Source of the DNA: Verrucomicrobiia bacterium
Lineage (GTDB): Bacteria; Verrucomicrobiota; Verrucomicrobiia; Limisphaerales; JADLHS01
Assembly (NCBI GenBank): GCA_026125285.1
Contig: JAHCLO010000032.1
Coordinates: forward strand, 1-64,000
DNA: 64,000 nt
Direction: 5' to 3'
The notes under the pieces are model-generated. The model did no database searches, was not told the origin of the DNA, and saw only the letters and a list, made by a program, of their open reading frames with translations. The position numbers and the translations under genes were made by a program. This document shows, in pieces, positions 26,819 through 34,904 of the stretch. The first letter of the stretch is position 1, and the number at the start of each line of letters is the position of its first letter.

Positions 26819-27817
26819 TCAAAACCATTTCTTCTTTCGGAAGAAAAGAAACGCCCCCACCGTGGCGATGACGGTCACCAGGGTGACCACGGCGTAGGCA
26901 AACGGCCAGTGCAATTCGGGCATGTTCTCAAAATTCATTCCGTACCAGGTGCCGATCAGCATCATCGGCGTGGTGATGATGGTGAACAAGGTCAGCAGCT
27001 TGATCACCTCGCCCGTCTGATTGGACGACATGTTCAGGTACACCTGCAAAATGCCGGTGAGCGAATCGGTGTAGCTCTGCGTCAGTTCGGAGATGTGAAA
27101 CAAGGCGTCGTAAACATCCCGGTAATAAGGCACCAGATGCGCGCGGATGAGTTTGAATTCCCCGCGGGCAAACCGCGCCAGCACCTCCCGTTGCGGCCCG
27201 ATGATCTGTCGCAGGTGCAAGACCTCCTTCTTCACCTGCAAAATCTTGTTCAGCGTCGCCTTGCCGGGATGCTGCAACGCTTCGTGTTCCAGTTCCGCAA
27301 TCTCCAACGACAACTCCTCCAGCGCCGGCTTGTAATTGTCCACAATGAAATCCAGCAGGTTGTAGGCGACGCGGTCCGGCGCGCGGGCAATGTGCATCGT
27401 GCCCTTGATCGCGCGCTCCTCGGTGAGCGACACACTGCGCAACGGCCCTTCGTGGTAGGTGACGAGAAAGTTCTTGCCGAGGAAGAAATTCAACTCGCTG
27501 GTGGCGAACACACCGTCCTTGCGACTGTAATCCACTGCATGAATCACCATGAAGAGATACGGCACGAAATTGTCCCCTTCCTTGGGCGAATACTCCTCCA
27601 CCTTGGGCGATGGACTCGCCGTCACACAATCCTCGATGGACAGCGGATGGAAATGAAACAATCCCTCCAGCACGAACTTCGTCTCCTCCGGCGTGGGACT
27701 TTCCAGGTCAATCCAGAGGAACAAATTCGTATCGCTTAACAGCGTGGGCATGAGGAACATTTCAATGTCCCGGCTGTGCAAACGCCCCTGCGTGGTAAAG
27801 GCCAGCGAGCGGATCAT
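26819..27817 (-). CDS. corA: CorA family magnesium/cobalt transporter
   Basis: 332 residues. The C-terminus has the signature YGMNFENMPEL between two membrane helices (VIKLLTLFTIITTPMMLIGTW and FAYAVVTLVTVIATVGAFLFF), ending in a Lys-rich cytoplasmic tail. The N-terminal alpha/beta domain and long stalk helix (EELSLEIAELEHEALQHPGKATLNKILQVKKEVLHLR) are typical. It forms a pentameric channel for Mg2+ entry. It is the first gene of a minus-strand operon continuing into a two-component pair. Confidence 0.93.
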   Translation of the reverse strand: MIRSLAFTTQGRLHSRDIEMFLMPTLLSDTNLFLWIDLESPTPEETKFVLEGLFHFHPLSIEDCVTASPSPKVEEYSPKEGDNFVPYLFMVIHAVDYSRKDGVFATSELNFFLGKNFLVTYHEGPLRSVSLTEERAIKGTMHIARAPDRVAYNLLDFIVDNYKPALEELSLEIAELEHEALQHPGKATLNKILQVKKEVLHLRQIIGPQREVLARFARGEFKLIRAHLVPYYRDVYDALFHISELTQSYTDSLTGILQVYLNMSSNQTGEVIKLLTLFTIITTPMMLIGTWYGMNFENMPELHWPFAYAVVTLVTVIATVGAFLFFRKKKWF

Positions 27818-27949
27818 GGGCTTCGACTTGGGATTAAGCGGCGCATCGTGTCAACCTGACCCGGATGTTAGGCGGGCCGCAAAGCGATGCAAGGCTTGTC
27901 TGCGCGAAGTGGCACAAACCGGCGAGACCCAAACTCAAGTAGTCTTACT

Positions 27950-29118
27950 GGGGGTGGCCTTACGAGTGGGATGCGGAGAACCGGCTGCGGGCAATGACGA
28001 TGACCAACGTGGCGCAGGTCGCCAACGCGAACCGGTTGCGGCTGGAGTTCGCCTACGACTACATGCACCGGCGGGTGCAGAAGGTGGTGAAGACGTGGAA
28101 CGGCAGCGCGTTCACCAGTCCGGTGACGAACCGGTTTGTGTATGACGGTTAGAACCTCCTCGCCATCCACAATCCTCAATCTTCCATCCTCCTTTCCTCC
28201 ACCTGGGGCCAGGACCTGAGTGGAACGATGCAGGAAGCTGGCGGCATCGGCGGGCTGTTGCTGGTGACGAGCCACGGGGGAACGGCCACGAATTGCTTGG
28301 TGGCGTATGACGGCAATGGGAACGTGACGGCGCTGGTGCGAGGCGGCAGCGATGCCGTTGTAGCGCGGTACGAGTATTCGGCTTACGGCGAGACGCTGCG
28401 GATGACCGGGCCGCTGGTGAAGATCAATCCATTCCGGTTCTCGACGAAGTTCGCGGATGATGCGAGCGGGCTGGTGTATTACGGCTATCGGTATTACGAC
28501 CCGGATCAAGGCCGGTGGCTGGGGCGCGATCCGATTGAGGAGGAGGGCGGAATCAATCTGTTTGCCTTTGTTTTCAACAGTCCACTGAACGGCTTCGACC
28601 CTTTGGGTGACTTCACTCTGGTTGAACAAGAAAGCGTGGCCGGCATCGAGGGAAATCTAATGGCCGATTTCGCCGGTGCTGCGAGACAAATGTGGGGAAT
28701 CTACGACCGCGTGAGCGACATGGTGGATGCCTTTAACGTCATTCAGCAACTCGCCGTGTTTGCATCGGAGACGTTCGACGATGACGAGGGAGACATGCTG
28801 ATGGGCTTCTTGGCGCTCGGCAGTGTTTCTGTATCAAGCGGCCTGAAGCCCTTAAGCGAACGGGAAACCACGCTGTACCGGTTGGTTGACAGGACTACAG
28901 ATGAGCACCTAAAATTTGGAGTGACTTGGAATAAGGACACACGTTATTCGCGATCCCAGTTGGATAAATGGAACGCGAAACTGATTCCTTTAGCCAAAGG
29001 TAATCGAAAGGCAATGCTTCACATTGAGAGGTTCCTTCATGCGGTCCATCCCATGGGACGGTTGGAACGCAACAAATGGTACCGACTCTGGCATGGGTTA
29101 GGAGACGCTTTGAAATGA
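27950..29118 (+). pseudogene. Truncated rhs tip: RHS core end plus toxin-like C-terminus
   Basis: Homology to the complete rhs gene downstream starts abruptly near 27950 (matching about 31610) and runs in one frame, except for a TAG at 28150-28152 where the intact copy has Trp (DGWNLL). From ATG 28228, 296 residues can still be made. The core block (YYGYRYYDPDQGRWLGRDPIEE) ends at DPLGD, after which the tail is unrelated to the other Rhs. The tail ends LYRLVDRTTDEHLKFGVT...RKAMLHIERFLHA, loosely like GIY-YIG/URI nuclease toxins. That reading is weak. Its stop overlaps the next start (ATGA). Confidence 0.8.
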
Positions 29119-29939
29119 CCCCACTGCGGACAACATCTTCGACGAACATGATTAACGATCGTCAGACGGCTATCGAATTCGATGCCGTGTGTACCGCGTA
29201 CATGAAATTGCTAGACCGGCTACCCACTGAGGAGGCTCCAAAGGATAAACTTCAAAAGGTGTACGTGATGTTCGTGTTTGACCCAGATCGAGAGGGCTTG
29301 GAGAAGTGGCAGTATTTCAAGCGCCGAAACGAGGTTGAAGCGGATGTGATAATCAATCGGGAGGAGTTTCTATGGTTAGACCCTGTCGGCCGCCGAAGCC
29401 TGCTTCATACCCGGCTCTTGGATACGCTTCTTGCGATCCGGCAGGATCTTGAGGGCAAGGTGAAGCACGAATTGGACGCCATGATCTCAGCAGTCAGCGC
29501 GCTCGGAAACTTCGCTCCTCAGCCAACCGACGCTTCAGCGGAAGTGCCGGTGGTCGGTAAGCCGTCTGCGGAATCGGTTCTTGCGCCAGCGGCAACTGTA
29601 GTGCGTAGCGGCCCAGACGGCGAAAAGCGCCAGGAATTTCAGTTGGTTCTCCAGTTTCCAGAAGATGCTTTCGATGATGAGGCGGACATGTTTGCGCTTG
29701 AGGAGTGCTTGACCGAGGTGTTGGCGGACAAGGCCAACGTGGACGGCAATGACATCGGGTTGGGCAAGTTTAACATCTTCATATTGACCGGGAAGCCGGC
29801 GGAGGTTTTTGAATTCCTGCGTCCCTTTCTGGAGCGGGCAAAACTGCTGAAGGTCGGCCGGGTCGCCTATGCCGATGTTGGGGACGATGACTATCACATC
29901 CTGTGGCCGAAAGGCGACAATGCGCCGTTTGAACTCTAA
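29115..29939 (+). CDS. Putative two-domain immunity protein for the rhs tip
   Basis: 274 residues from ATG 29115, which overlaps the TGA of the rhs tip by ATGA; an internal ATG at 29148 is possible. It is soluble, with no signal. Residues about 12-125 (KVYVMFVFDPDREGLEKWQYFKRR...LLDTLLAIRQDL) form one domain. An Ala/Pro/Val-rich linker follows, then a second domain from about 170 (FQLVLQFPEDAFDDEADMFALEECL...RVAYADVGDDDYHILWP). Position and coupling to a toxin-like tail are what suggest immunity. I do not recognise a named immunity family. The two-domain plan suggests a fusion of separate modules. Confidence 0.6.
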   Translation: MTPLRTTSSTNMINDRQTAIEFDAVCTAYMKLLDRLPTEEAPKDKLQKVYVMFVFDPDREGLEKWQYFKRRNEVEADVIINREEFLWLDPVGRRSLLHTRLLDTLLAIRQDLEGKVKHELDAMISAVSALGNFAPQPTDASAEVPVVGKPSAESVLAPAATVVRSGPDGEKRQEFQLVLQFPEDAFDDEADMFALEECLTEVLADKANVDGNDIGLGKFNIFILTGKPAEVFEFLRPFLERAKLLKVGRVAYADVGDDDYHILWPKGDNAPFEL

Positions 29940-30400
29940 TGAAAGCAGCAACGTTAACATTATTCCTTGGCTGGATTTGCGTAGCAGTAGGTGCTGAAAC
30001 CAACTCTACCGCGCCCGCCAACATAGCTGGTCGTCGGGTTGTGCAAAACCTCACCAAATGGGACGCCAATCAGAATGGGCGGTTGGATCGCGAGGAGATG
30101 GAAGCGTTCCGAAAGGACCGCATTCGCGAGTATCGGGAGCAGCAGAAAGCCCGCACCCAAGCCGCTATCGAAGCCCGCAAACTTGAAGAAACCGCCCGCC
30201 GCACCCGCATGGTGCCACCCGCGTTGCTCAAGCAATACGACGCCAACACCAACGGCTTGATTGATCCGGATGAGTGGACGGCTTATCGCAAAGAGGTGGA
30301 CCGCCTCACCGCCGAGAAACGCGCCGCCCGGTTGGCCGCGCTTCCTGCCGCGACCAACGGCGTTGCCTCCGCCAGCGCGGTTTCCACCAACGCGCCGTGA
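29939..30400 (+). CDS. Exported EF-hand protein in the rhs operon
   Basis: 153 residues. It has a signal peptide (KAATLTLFLGWICVAVGA) and two canonical EF-hand loops, DANQNGRLDREE near residue 42 and DANTNGLIDPDE near 99, separated by a charged helix (EYREQQKARTQAAIEARKLEETARR). It probably binds Ca2+ outside the cytoplasm. The ATG shares its A with the preceding TAA, and its TGA overlaps the GTG of the full-length rhs gene, so it sits inside one translational unit. A role in Rhs folding or export is inference. Confidence 0.8.
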   Translation: MKAATLTLFLGWICVAVGAETNSTAPANIAGRRVVQNLTKWDANQNGRLDREEMEAFRKDRIREYREQQKARTQAAIEARKLEETARRTRMVPPALLKQYDANTNGLIDPDEWTAYRKEVDRLTAEKRAARLAALPAATNGVASASAVSTNAP

Positions 30401-33105
30401 GCCGCTGCCGCCCATGTCCCTTGGGCGGGTTGCTGTTGCTCGCCCAGGCGTTCACGGCCTTCGCTTCGTTGCCCCGGGACGCTTCAGGGGTTTTCCCCCA
30501 CCAGACCGACGCCGCCGGGCAATCGGTCAAATACGATTACTACCACAATCATTTTCCCAAGACGCGGGTGTGGGCGCGCGGGGTGGGCAGCACGAATCTT
30601 TACAGCGCCAACGGCGACCTGACGCGCATTGATTACTCGGACGGCGGCAGCGTCGTCTTCACCAACGAGGCGTTTCCCACCTACGACCGGCTGGCGCGGC
30701 CCCGGATGGTGTCCGACGCCACCGGGACGAACGTGTTCACTTACGATCACGCCGGGCGGGTGGTGGCCACGACCTGCACGGACGGGCTGTTGGCGGGCGT
30801 CACGGTGACGAATCACTTCCACCCGGCGTATGGCCGGGATCGGTTGCAGGTCACCGGGCTGGCCACGACGCTGACGCACGAGTTCGGCTACGACGCTTAC
30901 GGACGCCTGAGCACGGTGGCCAACGGGGATTTCTGGGCCACCTACGGCTACACCCCCAACTCGGACCTGCTCCACACCACCACCTGCCGCAGCAACGCCC
31001 CCCCCGTTCTCACCACGTCGCGCTCGTGGGAATACGGGATGCGGCTGGGGGCGATTGTCAACGAAGTCAATGGCGTGAACGTCTCCTCGCACAGCTACAC
31101 CTACGATGCGTTGAACCGGCGGACGCGGGCCGCGTTGGAGGACGGTTCGTATTGGCAATACGATTACAACGACCGCAACGAATTGACCGGGGCACGGCGG
31201 TATTGGCCGGACATGATGCCCGTTTCCGGCCAGCACTTCGGCTACGGCTACGACAACATCGGCAACCGCAAGACGGCGCAGTCGGGCGGCGACACCCACG
31301 GGTGGAATTTGCGGGAGACGACCTACACGGCCAACAATCTCAATCAATACACCGGCATCGCCACGCCCGGTTACGAAGACATCCTGGGCGTGGCGCTGGC
31401 GACCAATGCCGTGTACGTCAACGGCGGCGTGTGCGACCGCAAGGGCGAGTATTTCCGGCGGGAATTGAGCCTCAACAACGGGAGCGGGCCGTTGTGGACG
31501 AACGTGACAGTGGCCTCGGGCGGGGTGACGAATACCGGCGGCCTGATTGTGCCGGATGACAACCAGACGCTGACCTACGACCTGGACGGGAATCTGACGT
31601 TTGACGGGGTGTGGCGTTACGAGTGGGACGCGGAGAACCGGCTCGCGGCCATGACGATGACCAACGTGGCGCAGATCGCCAACGCGAACCGGTTGCGGTT
31701 GGAGTTCACGTATGATTACCAAGGCCGGCGGGTGCAGAAGGTGGTGTCGGCTTGGAACGGCAGCGCGTTCACCAGTCCGGTGACGAACCGCTTTGTCTAT
31801 GACGGGTGGAACCTCCTCGCCATCCTCGATTCGCAATCCGCCATCCTCCAGTCCTTCACCTGGGGACAGGATTTGAGTGGAACGATGCAGGAAGCCGGCG
31901 GCATCGGCGGTTTGTTGCTGGTGACTGCCCACGGGGGAACGGCCACGAATTGCTTCGTGGCGTATGACGGCAACGGGAACGTGACGGCGCTGGTGCGGGG
32001 CGGGAGTGATTCCGTCCTGGCGCGGTATGAGTATTCGGCCTTCGGCGAGACGCTGCGGGCGACCGGGCCGCTCGCGAAGATCAATCCGTTCCGGTTCTCA
32101 ACTAAGTTTGCGGATCACGAAAGCGGGCTGGTGTATTACGGCTACCGGTATTACGACCCGGATCAGGGCCGATGGTTGGGGCGGGATCCGATTGAGGAAC
32201 TGGATGGGTATAACTTATATGCCTTTGTTGTGAATTCTCCGCCGAATCTTTTCGACTCGTTTGGAGAAAGGGCAAAAGGGATCATAACCATTGGAGAAAT
32301 GCTGCCTGACGTCTTTGTGCAGTTATCCCGACGATACAACCAAAATACGAGAGCGTCCCTTGCGAGGCTCGGTCGGTATTCGCATAAACTTGAAGAGGCA
32401 CAAGAACGCACGTCAGAGCTCAGCAAAATCGTGGTGGAAGCTACGATTCAAGGCAAACACCTTGGACAAGCACTTAGCGAAGTGTTTGGAGGTCACGCTG
32501 CCGCGGCATTTGTTCAAAACGCGAAAGACTTTACAAAACACAAGACGAGTGGCGACACTGCATGGGCAGATTTGGATGCCATTGGTATGGCTATTGCGAC
32601 GATGGAGATGACAGGCGATTATGTAGCCGCGTACATTGTGCTTGATATTCTTTTGTTGATACCAGATAAAACAAACCAAAATGAGGGAATGTCTCCCGTC
32701 TTTTCACTGTTCCAGTTCGGTAAAGCACCATTAAACACCACCATCGAGTTTGTTGGGTTCGAAACATTAATGGGACTCGGCGGCGCCTACTTTCAGGTCA
32801 TGTTCTTGGTTAATCTCTGTGCGTTGCGGCTGCTTTGTGGCCTGGCTGCGAAAGGACAGACATGTTTTGCAGAAATCATCTATGGGGGCATTGTAATCCA
32901 GTTTTGTGAGATCATCCTAAACGCGACGATATCGAAGTGGCTTGGTGTTTATTCCCTTGGTCCAATCTATGTGGTAACCGTCCTTCTGCTCATGAAGTCT
33001 TGCGAGTTGCCATTGTCGAACGCGAGCAAAATAGGAGGTCTTTACTACGCGTATCACGCGTTATCAGTGATCTGTTTACGTTTTATTTTCCAGCGGCTAG
33101 CATGA
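30397..33105 (+). CDS. Exported RHS-repeat protein with membrane-type C-terminal tail
   Basis: 902 residues from GTG 30397, chosen because it overlaps the previous TGA (GTGA) and gives a signal peptide (PLGGLLLLAQAFTAFASLP). Starts further upstream are Arg-rich and lie inside the EF-hand gene. YD-type repeats follow (FTYDHAGRVVATTCTD, YDAYGRLSTV, YTYDALNRRTRAAL), then the core block YYGYRYYDPDQGRWLGRDPIEE near residue 590. After that comes a tail of about 290 residues in AT-richer DNA with four or five hydrophobic segments. The tail is a candidate membrane-acting toxin. The usual DPxG at the junction is DSFG. Confidence 0.9.
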   Translation: MSRCRPCPLGGLLLLAQAFTAFASLPRDASGVFPHQTDAAGQSVKYDYYHNHFPKTRVWARGVGSTNLYSANGDLTRIDYSDGGSVVFTNEAFPTYDRLARPRMVSDATGTNVFTYDHAGRVVATTCTDGLLAGVTVTNHFHPAYGRDRLQVTGLATTLTHEFGYDAYGRLSTVANGDFWATYGYTPNSDLLHTTTCRSNAPPVLTTSRSWEYGMRLGAIVNEVNGVNVSSHSYTYDALNRRTRAALEDGSYWQYDYNDRNELTGARRYWPDMMPVSGQHFGYGYDNIGNRKTAQSGGDTHGWNLRETTYTANNLNQYTGIATPGYEDILGVALATNAVYVNGGVCDRKGEYFRRELSLNNGSGPLWTNVTVASGGVTNTGGLIVPDDNQTLTYDLDGNLTFDGVWRYEWDAENRLAAMTMTNVAQIANANRLRLEFTYDYQGRRVQKVVSAWNGSAFTSPVTNRFVYDGWNLLAILDSQSAILQSFTWGQDLSGTMQEAGGIGGLLLVTAHGGTATNCFVAYDGNGNVTALVRGGSDSVLARYEYSAFGETLRATGPLAKINPFRFSTKFADHESGLVYYGYRYYDPDQGRWLGRDPIEELDGYNLYAFVVNSPPNLFDSFGERAKGIITIGEMLPDVFVQLSRRYNQNTRASLARLGRYSHKLEEAQERTSELSKIVVEATIQGKHLGQALSEVFGGHAAAAFVQNAKDFTKHKTSGDTAWADLDAIGMAIATMEMTGDYVAAYIVLDILLLIPDKTNQNEGMSPVFSLFQFGKAPLNTTIEFVGFETLMGLGGAYFQVMFLVNLCALRLLCGLAAKGQTCFAEIIYGGIVIQFCEIILNATISKWLGVYSLGPIYVVTVLLLMKSCELPLSNASKIGGLYYAYHALSVICLRFIFQRLA

Positions 33106-33404
33106 GCGATGTGAGAAATAGCAAGACACTTGTAGTGGAAGAAAAGGCGATGATCAAGAAAACGATCGCGCAATTGCGCCAATCCCAGGGAAATGAACCA
33201 GCGACGCGCCAAGTGATTCTTTGCTTCATCAGGGAGCGTATGCGGGCCGGATGGTCACTTGAGAAAACGATTGGCGCGTTAGCGTTGGGTCCCGATAGTG
33301 TGCTCCGGCGCGCATGCTTTTCTGAGTTGGAAGCGAGGCGATTGATGGAGTTCCTCAAAGCCTGCACCATGCTCGATCTCCTCGATTTCAGCGATGAAGC
33401 TTGA
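33102..33404 (+). CDS. Small protein coupled to rhs, candidate immunity protein
   Basis: 100 residues from ATG 33102, overlapping the rhs TGA by ATGA. It is helical, soluble and has no signal or membrane helix (TIAQLRQSQGNEPATRQVILCFIRERM; ACTMLDLLDFSDEA). Its place directly after a variable rhs tail is where cognate immunity genes sit. A soluble protein would be unusual as immunity to a membrane-inserting toxin, so it may instead act before secretion or be a regulator. No family recognised. Confidence 0.6.
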   Translation: MSDVRNSKTLVVEEKAMIKKTIAQLRQSQGNEPATRQVILCFIRERMRAGWSLEKTIGALALGPDSVLRRACFSELEARRLMEFLKACTMLDLLDFSDEA

Positions 33405-33844
33405 ACTCGAACCGGCATTGTTGGGGCGGATAGGGAGGCGAGGGCAAGGCGAATGGCAGCACTGGCATCCCAAGCAGCAGAAACGGGTCAGTTGTTGACA
33501 TTGACATATTGAATGAAAGCCAATTCGCCGTGAGGAGGGAGAAGTCAACAAAATCAAGAACCCGTTTTTGCCGCCGATGGGCGCCGGGCAGGTGAAATCC
33601 ACAACCAGCGCGGGCAAAAAGACCTGGTACGCCTACATGTTACGGATTTAATTCCCATCGTACTTCGTCCCGAACTGTGATCGTAGCGGTTTGAGGATTT
33701 GTCCCGGACTGGCATCGTATTTTGGTGCCAAATTACCGCGCTCTGGTCATAGCGTTATGATGGGGCCGGTTGACTTTTGATTTTCACGGTGCGGCCCGGA
33801 TTTTCCCAGACTGGTGTCGTAGCGGTACGACGCCAGCGGACGGG
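33405..33844. other. 440-bp gap holding a gene remnant and transposon end
   Basis: No complete gene. An open stretch at 33544-33651 reads VNKIKNPFLPPMGAGQVKS...WYAYMLRI and stops with TAA. It lacks a proper start and looks like the tail of a lost gene. From 33655 onward the repeats of the adjoining transposon-like unit begin. Confidence 0.4.
33668..33821 (+). repeat. Repeated TCCCRRACTG-type motif at the left end of the unit
   Basis: Similar 18-base motifs occur at 33668 (TCCCGAACTGTGATCGTA), 33702 (TCCCGGACTGGCATCGTA) and 33804 (TCCCAGACTGGTGTCGTA), with a degenerate copy near 33734. Spacings are 34, 32 and 70 bases. Arrays like this at a transposon end usually serve as transposase binding sites. 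Confidence 0.55.
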
Positions 33845-34120
33845 TTAGGTTCCAGTGATCTGGCGCATGGCGTCGTGGAAGGACAGCCCCAGCACTTGGA
33901 CCTGGAAGTCAATGGCATTACCGGCGAGGTTGCGTTCCGGCCAGCGCCAGTAGCTGGCTTTGACGATCAGACCGGGATAGGCGGGCAAAGTAAAATTGCC
34001 CGCCTCGCGTTGGATCAGTTGCAGGCCGCGCTTTTGCAGCAGCGGCACCAGCGGGGCCAGGCGCGCGGCGCGGATTTGCTCGCGCGACCAGCGCGGGCCT
34101 TTAAGCGAGGGGCTGGTCAC
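33845..34120 (-). CDS. Small CHC2-like accessory protein of the transposon
   Basis: 91 residues; its start overlaps the ATPase end by 20 bp, so the two are coupled. The sequence LVPLLQKRGLQLIQREAGNFTLPAYPGLIVKASYWRWPERNLAGNAIDFQVQVLGLSFHDAMRQI matches the fold pattern of the primase CHC2 domain (the SYWRW, GNAIDF and LSFHDAM blocks) but lacks the zinc cysteines. Its role in transposition is unknown. It is the last gene of the unit. Confidence 0.7.
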   Translation of the reverse strand: MTSPSLKGPRWSREQIRAARLAPLVPLLQKRGLQLIQREAGNFTLPAYPGLIVKASYWRWPERNLAGNAIDFQVQVLGLSFHDAMRQITGT

Positions 34121-34901
34121 AGTCTTTTCTCCAGTGGGGTTGGATGAGGACGCGGTTGACCTGTTTGAGGTCCACGACGCGGGTCTGGTCGCGCACGGCT
34201 TCGATGAGGGAACTCAGGCAGAGGTTGCGGGTGCGGCGCAGGAGCCCTTCACCGGAGCGGACGATGAGCGCCAGGGCGTCGGGCGTGAAAGTGTTGTGGC
34301 CCAGGCCGGCGCGATCCAGTTGATCGAGGATGAACTGTTCGACGGTATCGGGCGCCAGTCGTGAGAGCAGCGCCGAGTAGGTGACGCGGGAGCGGATTTC
34401 CTCGTTGATGGAGAGGGACAGGGATTGCAGCAGGGGCGGCTGGCCGATGAGGATCAAGTTGTGCGACCGGGGAAAGTCTTCGCACAAGAGCCGGAGTTTG
34501 CGCAGGCAATCGGCGGGCATGAGGTGGGCGTCGTCAATGATGGGGACGAGCATCTTGCCGGCGCGGTGGACGCTGAAGGCTTGTTGGACCAGCAGCCGTT
34601 CACAGTGATGGTCGCGTCCGGTGAACTCGATTTGGAAGGCTTCGCAGAGGATGCGGAGCGTGTTGTGATAGGTGTGCAGGGTGCGGTTGACCACGGGTGT
34701 AATCATGCGTTTGGGATCGTGCGTCAGCAGGGATTGTTTGAGGATGCTTTTGCCGGTGCCCGGTTCACCGAGCACCAGACACAGGCCGCCTTGCTGGGCG
34801 TGGACTTTGAGGATGTCAAAAACTTCCTGTTGATGCGCCAGGAGCGTGAGCGACTCGGTGTCGAAGGGATGGCGTGGCAGGCCGAAGTGGGAGCGGATCA
34901 T
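34101..34901 (-). CDS. ExeA/TniB-like AAA ATPase of the transposon
   Basis: 266 residues. Walker A is LVLGEPGTGKS near residue 42 and Walker B VPIIDDAHLMP near 117; IRSRVTYSALLSRL contains the likely arginine finger region. The N-terminus MIRSHFGLPRHPFD is typical of ExeA-type ATPases. In related elements such ATPases (IstB, TniB, MuB, TnsC) choose target DNA and activate the transposase. It begins 3 bp after the transposase stop. Confidence 0.88.
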   Translation of the reverse strand: MIRSHFGLPRHPFDTESLTLLAHQQEVFDILKVHAQQGGLCLVLGEPGTGKSILKQSLLTHDPKRMITPVVNRTLHTYHNTLRILCEAFQIEFTGRDHHCERLLVQQAFSVHRAGKMLVPIIDDAHLMPADCLRKLRLLCEDFPRSHNLILIGQPPLLQSLSLSINEEIRSRVTYSALLSRLAPDTVEQFILDQLDRAGLGHNTFTPDALALIVRSGEGLLRRTRNLCLSSLIEAVRDQTRVVDLKQVNRVLIQPHWRKDCDQPLA

Positions 34902-34904
34902 AAA

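Noticed and set aside
26258..27739. Plus-strand open frame (493 codons) opposite the kinase and corA
   Set aside because: Spans two real genes on the other strand and lacks any motif.
30274..30396. N-terminal extension of the full rhs gene
   Set aside because: Lies inside the EF-hand gene and is Arg-rich; GTG 30397 gives a signal peptide and a GTGA overlap.
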